Notes: generated by a model not told the origin, from the letters alone. A DNA stretch of 64,000 nt from Cephalopachus bancanus (GCA_027257055.1 JAPVLO010000115.1:620001-684000); one strand, 5' to 3'; positions 1-12,194 are shown, numbered from the stretch's first letter. Made by a program: numbers and translations.

Positions 1-230
1 GGCTAGTAGATTGCCTGAGCCCGCGGGTTCAAGACCTGCCCAGGCAACTTGGCGAGACCTCGTCTCTACAATAAATAAAAAATTAGCCAAGCGCGGTGGC
101 GCGTGCCTGTCGTTCTGGCTACTTGGAAGGCTGAGGCGGAAGGATCGCCAGAGCCCAGCGGGTCGAGACTGCGGTGGCCCGGAGCGGCCACTGCATTCCA
201 GTCTGGGCGACAGAGTGAGACTCCAACTCA
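1..230 (+). mobile_element. Alu, type T, cut by the window edge
   Basis: Enters already in the left arm (TTGCCTGAGCCCGCGGGTTC) and runs to ACTCCAACTC. Its tail has expanded into the purine repeat that follows. Confidence 0.93.
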
Positions 231-292
231 AAAAGAAAGAAAGAAAGAAAGAAGGAAAGAAAGAAGGAAGGAAAGAAAGAAAGAAAGAAAAT
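231..292 (+). repeat. (GAAA)n/(GAAGG)n microsatellite
   Basis: Mixed tetranucleotide purine repeat grown out of the tail of the preceding Alu. Confidence 0.9.
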
Positions 293-339
293 AATAATAT
301 AGTTTGCCATAGAATTATTTAATTTTGCACACACTTTTT

Positions 340-626
<287 letters not shown>

Positions 627-751
627 CGTTTGAGAACATTATTTTATGGGCCAGGAACTGGAAAGTGTAGCATACAGTGAACAGGAAAATGAGAAGTCTG
701 CCTTTTTGTTTACTTCCTAGGAAACTAGGAGGGGGAAAAGTCCCTCTTCTG

Positions 752-865
752 ATATAACCTGTTAGGTGGCACCAAAGTCCTATGTACACACCCTAAGTAC
801 TGGGACCTGAGTGTCTTTTTTTCACACTGAATGATAGTGTGATATATCACTTTGTTTAGTTCCTT
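752..865. repeat. Unclassified interspersed repeat A, copy 1
   Basis: Matches 2693-2818 closely: both share ATAACCTGTTAGGTGGCACC, a GTGTCTTTTTT-CACACTGAATGATAG core and a TATATCACTT-GTTTAGTT end. Flanks differ, so this is a dispersed family rather than a simple local duplication. Possibly LTR-derived. Confidence 0.75.
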
Positions 866-878
866 TCTCCAGAATTCA

Positions 879-881
<3 letters not shown>

Positions 882-924
<43 letters not shown>
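882..924. repeat. (AG)n dinucleotide microsatellite
   Basis: About 21 uninterrupted AG units, immediately after repeat A. Confidence 0.95.
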
Positions 925-930
<6 letters not shown>

Positions 931-1299
931 CACGCAAGCAAGCATGCAGCTCTTCTGCAGTTTGGAATTAAACAGACGTTTACACTCTTCTTTATTTCTT
1001 GAGCAGTTTAGATCCGGGGTGATACCTAGAAGCCCCCTCTTCCCAGACCTCTTGCCGATTTTCTGGTACATGTCTAACCTGGTCATTCCTACCTCAATTT
1101 CTACTGGAGGGTTAGTTCTGAAACAAGCTAATGCTTGCAGAAGTGAGCCCAGGGAATAGCTTGTTTATCCTGGGTGGGGAGTGCCATGAATCAGCTTAAC
1201 CTGAAAGTATCAAAGTTATACAGTATTTGAGAAGCATTTTCCTAGCTCAGAAGTACTGCTACTTCTCTTATGCAGTTAGCTTTATATAAGAACTATCTA

Positions 1300-1451
1300 G
1301 GGGGGAGGGGAATGGGATTAACAATCTCAAATATTTGTCTGGGGATGGGGAAACACCTCTTATCAACAGGGTGCCTGAATGAAACGTAATTGTACACCTA
1401 ACCTTTAACTGTACCCCACAAAATCATAATAAAAAATATTGATTAAAAAAA
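1300..1451 (+). mobile_element. L1 3' stub, severely 5'-truncated
   Basis: Only about 150 bases of L1 3' UTR (G-rich start, CTGTACCCCACAAAATCATA, A-rich tail). It is flanked by an exact 13-base TSD AAGAACTATCTAG at both ends, so it is a bona fide target-primed insertion. Confidence 0.85.
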
Positions 1452-1465
1452 AAGAACTATCTAGA

Positions 1466-2690
1466 TTTGGCTTTGACTTTTGATTCAGAGTTGGCCCAAT
1501 TCTTCTCAGTTTGCTATTTCTGTGACTTCTGTTGCTTTTTCTTGGGTCCTTTATTTTGGTTAATCCCCTTACTGATACTATTCCCTGTACTAACTTGATC
1601 CCTTTCATTTAAGATCCATAATTACTTTCCAAAAGCTAATTAAATCTCAGAAACTCCCAGGCTGATGAGAGCCTTTAACAGAGGAGTTTACTTCTACAGG
1701 TCGAGTCCCATGATTTCTGGAAGTTTTAGGTAGAGGCTGCACACGAGATAGCTTTCTCCCACTTCTCCAAAGGACACGACTAAGAAAAAAATCTTTGTGG
1801 AGCATCCAGGCATTAGCTTTCCTAGCAATATAATTAGACCCTTGAGTTCATCGGAAAGGACTAAGCAAAATGATGCCTCTTCCTCTCCTGCATCCACAGT
1901 GACCCAAGAAAGTTCTCTCCTCCCTTCCAAATCAAGGGTGGATGACACTATGGTGATTGATGCCTTTTGTTCCCAGACCAAATTGCTTTTTATAGCCCAC
2001 CCCCTGCCAGCACTTTCCAAAGTGCCACTGCCATCAGCTCCAGAGGGAGTCTCTTCCTCAGGCTTCCTGGCAGCAGCTGCACTGTGAGGGCAGGGAGCAC
2101 AGGATGGGAGCAGACAGCAGCCTGCAGACAAATGGGAGCTAATGGGACCAACAGCCCTAGGCACTAGAACCATAAAAAAATCCCATTTCTCGCCCCCCCC
2201 ATCTGCATTTTCTGGCGAGGTGGGAGAAGCGCTCCTTGAAAAAGTTATGGTTGCATATGGCCTACTGAAGCAGGCTCAAATCCTCCCCCACCTTTTTTCT
2301 TTCTCAAGGCAGTTGTGCTCATTCAGTCCAATAATTGTCAAATCAACACAGACCTTTTAGATATGAAAAAGACACTTAGCAGGTATTATGAGCAACTTTA
2401 TGCCAATAAATTGTTCAGATTAGACATAGGCTTGAGAAGTGAAAACAAACAACAGTATGTCAACCTGTAGCACAATTTTTGGGTCCTTCTTTAAACTTTT
2501 GAAGTTTGGATCTCCCTCAGTTTTTAGTTTTTTTTTTATTTTGAAGCAGCCTTCCTGAGCTTACTCAATTAGCATTCTCAGTTGTTCTGCTAGGAGCTAG
2601 TTACTTTTCAGCACAAGTTATCTAATTGTGGGATAGAGAAGGTTAAGTTATTTTTATAAGAAAAAGCATCTCCATTTTGGGGCGAGGTTA
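1466..2690. other. Single-copy intergenic DNA, no gene recognised
   Basis: No repeat recognised. Long frames are open on both strands around 1700-2170 (159 codons minus, 96 codons plus), but neither resembles a family I know and they overlap antisense, as expected by chance. Confidence 0.6.
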
Positions 2691-2692
2691 AT

Positions 2693-2870
2693 TATAACAT
2701 AACCTGTTAGGTGGCACCAAAGTTCTATGCACACACCTATGATAGTTAAGCACTGGGGTCTGAGTGTCTTTTTTCACACTGAATGATAGGTGGTATATCA
2801 CTTCGTTTAGTTTCCTTTTAGTTTCCTTTGTTTGGTTTCTTAATAAATCTTGTCTTAATAAGGATTGCAA
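2693..2870. repeat. Unclassified interspersed repeat A, copy 2
   Basis: Second copy of the unit at 752-865, extended rightward through TTAATAAATCTTGTC and GGATTGCAAAATCC. An AATAAA followed by such a motif is reminiscent of the end of an LTR, but the family is not identified. Confidence 0.7.
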
Positions 2871-3745
2871 AATCCTGATCCTTCTGGGTGGCCTTTATGT
2901 TAGGGCCAGAATGACAAGCTCTCCAGACTTTATCTAGTGTTTCTGGTCTTTGCCAATGTGAGAACATTTTAAGAAGTCTTTAACATATATATGTGGTTAG
3001 AGCCTCCTTGCACCATAAAATGGTTAGCCAAGGACCAATATAAAGCAGTCAGTCTACAATGAGGCTGAAGCTTTGGAAACAAGCACATCCTTTTCAGTGG
3101 TGCTTGTTTTTATAATGTGTCATTTAGCAAATAGACTGTGAAGAATTAGTCATGCCAAACTCCTAACCATCCGATGACTGGGTATGAACTAAACATCCCA
3201 GATGAAAATTTCTAGACTTTAAAACTTCATTCAGTCTTTCAGTTCAAAGCTCAATTAAAATAAAGTACTATATCTAAAAGGACCCCTAGATTCTAGGCCT
3301 GTTTACACCATTTAGTGATACAGGTTCAACACATAAATGGGAAACCATTCCTTCATGCCTCTCAGGGATGGTTTGAGAAAACGTAATATTTGAAGCCACT
3401 ATCAACTTTGTGGTGAGAAACAAATATATATCCTAGATTAAGTAAAAATGTAATATTATTAAAGTTTATCTCATTGGTGAAATAACATTATCATATTGCT
3501 CTTTCTATAGCTAAAATGGAAGGTCCTAACCTGTACACACTATTGTGTGTAGGCAGCCAAACCCTTTGTTTAGCTTCCTACAGGTTCTGGGTTCCCCCAT
3601 GCCTTCCCCTCTTGACTCTTGGGTAGTTACCTGCTCTCAGGCCTGGCCTTAGCCTCGTAAACCCTCTGAGGGGGTTTCACTGGATCCCCTGAGCTTCCAT
3701 CTCTGTAGAATCCTCTCCCTCCTCTTTCTAGCTCTATTCCTTTTT
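2871..3745. other. Single-copy intergenic DNA
   Basis: AT-rich, no coding frame or recognisable repeat. Confidence 0.6.
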
Positions 3746-4026
3746 CTGTTTCGTTTTGAATTGGACTCTCACTCTGCCACTCTGGCTGGAGTGCAGTTGG
3801 CAACTCATGGCCATCCCAGCCTCCACCTGCTGGGTTCAGGCGATCCTTCCGCCTCAGCCTTCTAAGTAGCTGGAACCACAGGCGCGCAACACCACACCTG
3901 GATGATTTTTTGGTTTAGTGTAGAGACAAGGTCTCGACAAGTTTCCCGGGCTGGTCTTGACCCCCTGAGCTCAGGCAATCCTCTTGTCTTCTCCCAAAGT
4001 GCTGGGATGAGCCACCATTCCTGGCT
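3746..4026 (-). mobile_element. Alu, diverged
   Basis: Inverted dimer from TTTTGAATTGGACTCTC to CCATTCCTGGCT, with several indels. Confidence 0.88.
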
Positions 4027-4256
4027 TAGCTCTATTCTATTCTTTTTTAAGTCTCTTTGTCTTTTTTTCCTACCTTCATTTTGATGATTTCCCTTCATCC
4101 TCAGTAGTGGGTTTGAGCTACATCTAACATCCATATAGTTTCTGGGAAGATTTTATGAAGCTTGTCACAGAGTGGAGGAATTAAAATAGGGGACTCGCAT
4201 GATTCACTGCTGTTCCAGATGGCCAGGGACTCAAGTTGAGTGGACCCCTCCTGTAT

Positions 4257-4303
4257 GAAAACAGGTCCTAAAAAAAAGAAAAAGAAAAAGAAAACAGGTC
4301 CTA
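4257..4303 (+). repeat. A-rich tract between 14-base direct repeats
   Basis: GAAAACAGGTCCTA occurs at 4257-4270 and again at 4290-4303, separated only by an (AAAAAG)-like tract. This looks like a poly(A)-tail-only insertion with its TSD, or a small tandem duplication. Confidence 0.7.
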
Positions 4304-4568
4304 CGTCTTTTGTCCATGGGTTTGAAATTCTCCTTTGTGACAATAATTACTGATGGAGTAGTGTGTACCAAATATGTTGAGAACAATTTCATATTTATGT
4401 TACCTGACATTCCGGATCCCACATATTGACCAAGTTCATTCTTTTTTTTTTTTTTTTTTTTTTTAGTCAGAGTCTCACTTTGTCGCCCAGGCTGGAGTGC
4501 AGTGGCACATTCACGGCCACCTCAGCCTTGACCTGCTGGGCTCTGGTGATCCTTCTGCCTCAGCCTTT

Positions 4569-4848
4569 CTTTTTTTTTTTTTTTGAGTTGGAGTCTCACT
4601 CTGTCACCCGGACTGGAGTGCAGTGGCCGCTCCCGGCCACCGCAGCCTCGCCTGCTGGGCTCCGGCGATCCTTCCACCTCAGCCTTCCAAGTAGCCGGAA
4701 TTACAGGCATGTGCTACCACGCCCGGCTGATTTTTTGTAGAGATGAGGTCTCGCTGCTCAGGCGGGTCTCGAACCCACGGGCTCAGGCAATCCACTCACC
4801 TCAGCCTTCCAAAGGCGCAGGATTACAGGCTGAGCCACCGAGCCCGGC
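4569..4848 (-). mobile_element. Alu, type D, nested in an older Alu
   Basis: Complete inverted copy. The host sequence CTGCCTCAGCCTTT is duplicated on both sides. It carries the short middle 'GCTGC(C/T)CAGGCGGG' of type D. Confidence 0.92.
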
Positions 4849-4960
4849 TCTGCCTCAGCCTTTCAAGCAGCTGGAACTACAGACGTGCGCCACCCCGCTC
4901 AGGTAACTTTTTTTATTCATTGTAGAGATGAGGTCTCGCCAGGTTGCCCAGGCTGGTCTC

Positions 4961-5020
4961 AAATTTAAAAATGAAATTAATTGGCAAAGCTTTTTTCCAA
5001 GAAGTTGTAGGAACAAGAGC
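4961..5020. repeat. 60-base inverted copy of 5308-5367 inside an Alu
   Basis: Reverse complement of 5308-5367 with a single mismatch. It interrupts the Alu right arm, and GCTGGTCT stands on both sides of the insert. Confidence 0.93.
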
Positions 5021-5307
5021 TGGTCTAAAACCCATGAGCTCAGGCAATCCTCTTGACCTCTCAAAGTGCTGGGATTATAGGTGTGAGCCACCGTGCCCAG
5101 CCTCAAGTTCATTCATTTAATGAACTTACCATGTATAAATCAACAGAGAGGAACTTAGGGCTTTGTTCACCTTATTCTATTGCTTTATGCGGCTGACAAT
5201 CACAGCTTCTCTTCCTTTATTTATCACTCAGAAAGCGCCTCCAAATCCCTGTTAATTCACCATGTTAGTAAAGGCACTAACGTTTTTATTTATACTTAAT
5301 ACTACAT

Positions 5308-5367
5308 GCTCTTGTTCCTACAACGTCTTGGAAAAAAGCTTTGCCAATTAATTTCATTTTTAAATTT
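5308..5367. repeat. Source arm of the 60-base inverted duplication
   Basis: Unique intergenic DNA adjoining an Alu fragment; its reverse complement lies at 4961-5020. Confidence 0.9.
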
Positions 5368-5458
5368 TTTTTGTAGAGACAGGGATGGGAGAAGTCTCGC
5401 TACGTTACCCAGGTTGGTCTTGCTGGGATTACAGGCATGAGCCACTGCTCCTGGTCTG
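5362..5458 (-). mobile_element. Alu right-part fragment
   Basis: TTTTTTTTGTAGAGACAGGG to GCCACTGCTCCTGGT, with an internal deletion. Flanking TGCC(A/G)TTAATTT-like sequence on both sides suggests a TSD. Confidence 0.75.
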
Positions 5459-5680
5459 CCAGTTAATTTTAAGCCTCCTAATCCAACCCCTTAATTTATA
5501 GTTGAAGCAAACAAGGTTCAGGGTAGCTAGGAGACATGCCCAAGGTCAAGTTAGTGGCTGAGCCTCAACTAGATCCAGGTTTCTGGCTCATGTCCAGAAT
5601 GTCGCTCCTTAAACCAGGGGCCCCTTGAGAAACAACATGGAAAAGTTGTTGTCATAAGCAGTTAAATCCTTCACCTGCAG

Positions 5681-6003
<323 letters not shown>

Positions 6004-6310
6004 AGCCAGGCTCGGTGGCTCAACCTGTAATCCTGCGCCTTTGGGAGGCTGAGGTGAGTGGATTGCCTGAGCCCGCGGGTTCGAGACCCGCCTGGGCAGC
6101 GAGACCTCATCTCTACAACAAATCAAAAAAATCAGCCGGGCGTGGTAGCGCATGCCTGTAATTCCAGCTACTCGGAAGGCTGAGGCGGAAGGATCGCCGG
6201 AGACCAGCAGGTAGGTCGAGGCTGCAGTGGCCCTGAGCGGCCACTGCAGTCTGGGCGACAGAGTGAGACTCCAACTCAAAAACAAAAACAAAAAACAAAA
6301 ACAAAAAAAA
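6004..6310 (+). mobile_element. Alu, type D, second of a tandem pair
   Basis: Contains CCTGGGCAGCGAGACCTC (5-base deletion), AATCAGCC and GTAATTCC. Tail of (CAAAAA)n. Confidence 0.94.
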
Positions 6311-6375
6311 CTCCACCTGCAGTCTTATTTGTTGTGCTAATTTCATAGCAGCTCTTCTAAAAATATAATAATATA

Positions 6376-6650
6376 TAGGCTAAGAGTGGTGACTTATGCC
6401 TATAATCCCAACACTTTGAGAGGCTTAAGCCCAGCGGTTCCAGACCAGCCTGGGCAACTTGGTGAGACCTGTCTCTACTGTAAGTCCAGGGGGAAAAAAA
6501 AAGAGTGGAGCATGGTGGCACATGCCTATAGTCCCAGCTACTTGGAAGACTGAGGCAGAAATATTGGCCGAAGCCCAGCAGGTCAAGACTGTAGTAGCCA
6601 TGATTGTGCCACCGCACTGCAGCCTGGGTAACAGAGTGAGACTCTAACTA
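6376..6650 (+). mobile_element. Alu, diverged
   Basis: GGCTAAGAGTGGTGACTTATG to GAGACTCTAAC. The tail has become an AT repeat. Confidence 0.88.
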
Positions 6651-6746
6651 TATATATTGTGTTTTGTATATATATTACGTAATTATATATGTATAATGTA
6701 TAATATGTAATAATTGTATAATATATGTATATTATATATATAATAC
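6648..6746. repeat. AT-rich simple repeat
   Basis: TATATA/TATGTA-rich stretch grown from the tail of the preceding Alu. Confidence 0.85.
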
Positions 6747-7296
6747 AAACTTCCTTCAGCACAAAATTCAAATTAGTGAAATCTAACCATGAGGACTATA
6801 TGTACATCAAGAACATCTGTTTATTGCTATCTTATAGGTTATAAGTTTCCAGAAAGCAGAAGTAACTTATGCCAACCTATTCTGTATGGCAATTGGTATG
6901 GAGCATCGTATGAAGGCCAAACTGTCTGGATAGCAAAACCTAAAGGCTCAGAACAGTATTTTAGAATTTGAGGAAAAAAATTGTGAATAGTTAATACAAT
7001 CTAATCCAATCCCTCTCTTTTTATAATAAGGATTTTGAAGCTCAGAAAGTGATTTGCATGGCAGTATAGTAAAATCTGTGGCAAAATCAGCAGTACTTTT
7101 CCCATGATACTAAACTGCCTCCCTTGAGTTCCTGAAAATTAAATTGTATCAATAGTCACAAAAGTTTCCAGGAATAAATCCTTTCAGAAAAATGCAAGAC
7201 AACCTTCAGGGAACTAAAATTAAATATCACTTCCTTTTGGAACACGGTTATTTGGGCAGCTGCGTTTGCAGGGACATGCTTTCTTGGCTTTTGGAT
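6747..7296. other. Single-copy intergenic DNA
   Basis: A 60-codon plus frame (6789-6971) is open but unrecognised and has no splice or domain support. Confidence 0.5.
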
Positions 7297-7310
7297 AGTC
7301 CTTATGTATT

Positions 7311-7605
7311 TTATTTTATTTATTTTTTTGAGTTGAAATCTCACTGTCACCCAGGCTGGAGTGCAGTGGCATGCTTATGGCCGCTGCAGCCTCAACCTGC
7401 TGCTCAGACGATCCTTCCGTCTCAGTCTTCCAAGTAGCTGGAATCACAGGCATGCACCACCACACCCAGCTAATTTTTTTATTTATTGTAGAGACGAAGT
7501 CTCGTCATGTTGCTCAGGCTAGTCTTGAACCCCTTAACTCAGGCAATCCTCTTGCCTCCGCCTTCCAAAACGCTGGGATTACAAGCAGTAGGCACCATGC
7601 CTGGC
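7311..7605 (-). mobile_element. Alu with exact 14-base TSD
   Basis: AGTCCTTATGTATT at 7297-7310 and 7606-7619 brackets a full inverted dimer. Confidence 0.94.
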
Positions 7606-7732
7606 AGTCCTTATGTATTATCAGCAGAATTATTTCTCTTTCACCAGAAAATCAGAATTGAGAGAGACGTAAACAATGGAATTGACTCAGCTAAGTGGGA
7701 ACTTGATAGAGCTCCAGACTGTGATATATTCT

Positions 7733-8026
7733 TTTTTTTTTTTTTGAGTTGGAATCTCACTCTGTCACCTAGACTGGAGTGCAGTGGCCACTCCCAGCCA
7801 CCGCAGCCTCGACCTGCTGGGCTCCGGCGATCCTTATGCCTCAGCCTTCCAAGTAGCTGGAACTAAAGGCACACGCTACCACATCCGGCTAATTTTTGAT
7901 TTATTGTAGAGATGAGGCCTCGCCAAGTTGCCCAGGCGGGTCTCGAACCCGCGGGCTCAGGCAATCCACTCACCTTGGCCTCCCAAAGTGCTGGGATTAC
8001 AGGTTGAGCCACCGAGCCCAGCCGGG
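7733..8026 (-). mobile_element. Alu, type T, exact TSD
   Basis: CTGTGATATATTCT flanks both sides. The middle reads GCCAAGTTGCCCAGGCGGG, i.e. without the type D deletion. Confidence 0.94.
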
Positions 8027-9106
8027 CTGTGATATATTCTAAAGTAGCCTCCATTTTTTGGCAACTTGCAGACTTGGAAAGGAGACAGAATGGGCCTGGA
8101 TCATCCTCCATGAGAATCAGTAATTCTTGTATCTTAGCCACAGGGACAACAAGAAATGCCTGACTGTTCATGAAAGCTTTAACAATATTTTCCTCCTCAC
8201 CGTTTTTTTTTTTTTAATTTAGATTGTGTGGGTTGGTGTATGTTAGCCCTATTATACCCCATGATTTGGAAGAAATTTTGTACTATTGTTTTTTAAAAAA
8301 ATTTGTTTCCCCCAGTTTGTGCTCATACAGACTCTGACCAGGTTTATTTTCTACCACACCATGGTGCCCAGTCTGGTTCTCAAGAAATCAGACTGAGAAG
8401 GATTATGACACAGTGGGGAGATGCATTCACAGGGAGGGAAAGGTACCTTCAACTCAGTCCTGTCCTTCGAACCCTGGCAAGGATTTAGAATCAACCCCAG
8501 GACACTGGTGAGTGTGAGGACACTTGGAGGGGTGGGTAGTGGGAGGGTGCCAGGGGCCAAAAAGATCTTATGAAGCTCCCTGCCACGCTGGCCTGGAATT
8601 AACCCATGGTTTCCCAGCCAGAGCTGTCCCAGCTGCCTCACTTTCCTGGGGCCTCTCCCGTTAGTTAATCTATGAAATTGACCAACTGAGTTTGACCGTG
8701 ACTGGCTTTGTTTTGCAAAACAAAATTGGTAAGGCAGACCTCATGCTGACTGGCTGAATGGTGTCATCAATCCAATTCAAGGGGTGCCACAAAAGCAAGG
8801 AAGTGAAACTTCAATTTCCTCCTCGTGTTAAATGATAGCTTATCATACTGAGTATGACCCATATGCAGCTCAGGGCAAAGTATTTTATTGCTTTTTTTGT
8901 GAACAGCCATAAACCACTCTCTTGTAACTTTTTCCTCTCACCCCTACCCCCATCCCACACCTAATTGATTAAGGCTCATTGGAAAGGGCTGTTCTCTTTT
9001 GTCAGTAGTCAAGGAACCAGAAGCCTCCTTTTCACCTCCACCGACGTGTCACAATTTTACCTTCATCCTAGAAGGTACAAGATTTGTTTTAAAACAAAGC
9101 AACATG
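8027..9106. other. Single-copy intergenic DNA
   Basis: Apart from short T runs (8205-8216) no repeat or gene is recognised. Confidence 0.6.
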
Positions 9107-9383
9107 GAGCCGGGCTCGGTGGCTCAGCCTGTAATCTCGCGCCTTTGGGATGCTGAGGTGAATGGATTGCCTGAGCCTGCGGGTTCGTCTGGGCAACTTG
9201 GTGAGACCTCATCTCTACAATAAATCAAAAAATTAGCCGGGCGTGGTAGCGCGCACGTGTAGTTCCAGCTACTTGGAAGGCTGAGGCGGAAGGATCACCG
9301 GAGCCCAGCAGGTCGAGGCTGCAGTGGCCGGGAGCAGCCACTGCACTCTAGTCTGGGCGACAGAGTGAGACTCCAACTCAAAA
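9107..9383 (+). mobile_element. Alu, type T
   Basis: Starts GCCGGGCTCGGTGGCTCAGCC. About ten bases are missing in the left arm (GGGTTCGTCTGGGC). AACAACATGG-like TSD follows the tail. Confidence 0.93.
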
Positions 9384-9415
9384 AATAAAGTAAAATAAAA
9401 TAAAATAAAATAAAA
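9384..9415 (+). repeat. (TAAAA)n tail repeat
   Basis: Pentanucleotide expansion of an Alu tail. Confidence 0.9.
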
Positions 9416-9641
9416 CAACATGGAAAGAAACAAACGGGGGAAAAATGCATCCTGGCTTCAGAGCAACTCTGTAATGTTCAGCTCCTCTCACCCCTCGGGT
9501 GTGTTTTGTCTCAGTTCTGGATCAGGCAGATGTGGGTTGCTTTAATCCCTGGGCTCCCACTGCTCCTGTGTACACTTCCACTGGGATGTTTATCACAACA
9601 CATTGTCATAGGTGAGTGTTGCTTCTTGATTGGGAGGTTCT

Positions 9642-9935
9642 TTTTTTTTTTTTTTTTTAGTTGGAGTCTCACTTTATCACCCAGATTGGAGGGCAGTGGC
9701 CGCTCCTGGCCACTGCAGGCTTGACCTGCTGGGCTCCAGCGATCCTTCCGCCTCAACCTTCCAAGTAGCTGGAACCACAGGCACGCGCTACCACACCCAG
9801 CTAATTTTTTTGATTTATTGTAGAGATGAGGGCTCACCAAGTTGCCCAGGCAGGTCTCGAACCCGCGGACTCAGGCAATCCACTCACCTCAGCATCCCAA
9901 GGCGTGGGATGACAGGCTGAGCCACCGAGCCCGGC
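9642..9935 (-). mobile_element. Alu, type T
   Basis: Full inverted copy. TSD GATTGGGAGGTTCT on the left, GATGGGGAGGTTCT on the right. Confidence 0.94.
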
Positions 9936-10210
9936 GATGGGGAGGTTCTATACTCTTTCATTTTTATGTCCCTGGCAGGGACCTAGCACAGTCCTGGACC
10001 CCATTGAAGACGCCCAGTGAATGAATACATTGACAGGGAGGCCCCCACAAAGGTTAGCACATCTAGTACCCTACCTGCCCGCAAGTCTGTACCTATCTAG
10101 TCTCAGAATCAGAAAGAGGTTCTGTTGCTCATCTTCCTCACTAGACACTTGGGGACATAATGGGGGGAGGGAGATACGATGTCTTTCTTGAACCTGCACC
10201 TTCTTTCATT

Positions 10211-10525
10211 ATCTTTTATTATTATTATTATTATTATTTATTACTTGAGTCAGGGTCTCACTCTGTCGCCCAGGCTAGAGTGCAATGACACGGTCTCTGG
10301 GCTCAACAAAGCGTGGACCTCCTGGGCTCAGGCGAGACTTTCCACTTCAGCCTCCCGAGTAGCTGGGACTACAGGCATGTGCCACCAGGCCAGCTAAATG
10401 TTTTTTGTAGAGATGAGCTTTCACTATGTTGCCTTGGCTGGTCTTGAACTCCTGGGCTCAAGCAGTCCTTCAACCTCAGTTTCCTGAAGTACTGGGATTA
10501 CAGGCATGAGTCACCGCACTTGGCC
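10211..10525 (-). mobile_element. Alu, type J, with (TTA)n tail
   Basis: Starts with an (ATT)n run (10212-10238), then TTGAGTCAGGGTCTCACTC, both arms, ends GCACTTGGCC. Confidence 0.9.
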
Positions 10526-10585
10526 TATTTTGCTTTTAAGTAAATAGGATTCCATCACTACCCTGCTTAAAATATTCTCCCTCTC

Positions 10586-10873
10586 TTTTTTTTGAGTCAG
10601 AGTCACACTCTATTGCCCAGGCTGGAGTACAGTGCATGCTTACGTACTGCAGCCTCAACCAGCTAGACTCAAGTGATCCTTCCACCTTAGCCTTCCAAGT
10701 AGCTGAAACCACAGGCCCGCACCATCACACCTGGCTAATTTTTTGATTTATTGTGGAGACGAAGTCTCACCAAGTTGCCCAGGTTGGTCTTCGAACCCCT
10801 AGACTCAGGCAATCCTCTTGCCTTGGCTTGCTAAAGTGCTGGGGTTATAGGCGTGAACCACCGTGCCTGGCCA
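10586..10873 (-). mobile_element. Alu
   Basis: Inverted dimer ending GTGCCTGGCC. AAAGTATTCT after it resembles AAAATATTCT before it. Confidence 0.9.
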
Positions 10874-10874
10874 A

Positions 10875-10942
10875 AGTATTCTTTCTTTTCCTTTCCTTCC
10901 TTACCTCCTCCCTCCCTCTCTCTCTCTTTCTTTCTTTCTTTA
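10875..10942. repeat. Pyrimidine-rich (CTTT/CCTC)n stretch
   Basis: T/C-only run with (TCTC)n and (TTTC)n blocks in front of an inverted Alu monomer. Confidence 0.85.
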
Positions 10943-11058
10943 GAAACAGGGTCTCACTATATTGCCTATGCTAGTCTCAAACTCCTGGCCTCAAGCAGTC
11001 ATCCTGTCTCAGCCTCCTAAGTAACTGGGACTACAGGTGCGTACACCACACCTGGCTC
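10943..11058 (-). mobile_element. Alu monomer or truncated Alu
   Basis: One arm only: AGAAACAGGGTCTCACTATA to CACACCTGGCT. CCTGCTTAAAAT at its right end also stands at 10562, before the previous Alu, so both may sit in one older target site. Confidence 0.8.
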
Positions 11059-12194
11059 CTGCTTAAAATCTTTTGATGGGTGACCCATTTCTCTGGAACA
11101 AAACCCAAACTTTACTGTGGTCTGCTGAAGTCCAGTGTGAATCTGACTCTGTGTCCTACATTTTTATTCAGGTGAAGCCAAGTTAAGGCAAATACCAAGG
11201 GGGGACAAGAGATACAACTGTAAGAGGTAGCATAGAGGCTGACTTGCTCTTTGCCTTGGGCCTAAGTGGTAATGGTGTGTTTGGAACCTTATATGTTCTT
11301 CTCTTTCCTTCCCTCTTCCCCACCCTCCTGCAAATCACACAGCACATCTAACCCTTCTCCCACTGTTTACCTCTCTTAATTACTGCCCAGCTGATTGGTC
11401 CTGAGAGTAGTATGGAGCCCCCCCAGAGCAGAGGACCTAAGGGTTGCTTGAACTTGAGTTGGGAGGCCTGAGATCTAGTCTCAGTTCAACCTTCAACTAG
11501 CCAAGTGACCTTGGGCAAATTGCCTTCCCTCTTCCGTGAGATGAGGGAGGTCTCCTCCAGCTCTGAGATTCCATGACCTGGATACTCACCACTGTACATT
11601 CACACAGATTTTGCACCAGTCCCGGAACTGATACCCAGGTTGATTCCTGGGTTTGTTTTGTTTTGTTTGCCACTGGGCAAAATCAATTTTTTTGTTGGGA
11701 AAGCACTCATCACACACCATGTGCAGAGTGTTGTGAGAAGCTTGTAGCGGCACCAAGAAGGTAACATGGTCCTAGCCTCCAAGGAGGAGATTTATCAACC
11801 CTGTTATTGAGACACAAAAAGTACATAATGTCTAGATATCATAGGCAGTGATACATCGGTTCCATAAAAAAAAAAAAAAAAAAAAAGGAAGACAATTTCA
11901 AGGAACAGGTAGACGTTAAGGTGTTTTGTTTGGAACTATAGCAGCACTAGATAGGGCAAAGGTATTTCCGAAAGGGAAATGGTCTCAACTGGGACACAGA
12001 TGTTGAATGGGAATGGTGATTGCAAGGAACTCTCATAACCAGTCTCGCTGGAGCTGAGGAAGCAATACAAGAATATATCACATATTTTTCGTAGAAAAAA
12101 ATTTTAATGTTTATAGTAGGTTGTGTCATAAACTGTTTAGGAGACTTGAAATACCAGCTCAAATAATTGAGAATTTATTTCTAGGACATTGTAA
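11059..12194. other. Single-copy intergenic DNA with poly(A) run
   Basis: No gene or repeat recognised except an A-homopolymer at 11865-11886. Confidence 0.6.

Larger units (their letters stand above)
4441..5102 (-). mobile_element. Alu, older host copy broken by two insertions
   Basis: Inverted Alu whose left part (4441-4568) and right part (4850-4960, 5021-5102) are separated by a type D Alu and by a 60-base inverted foreign segment. The outer TSD is about CAAGTTCATT on both sides. Confidence 0.88.

Noticed and set aside
1694..2173. 159-codon minus-strand frame
   Set aside because: Overlaps an antisense open frame of 96 codons; no family resemblance and no neighbouring exon.
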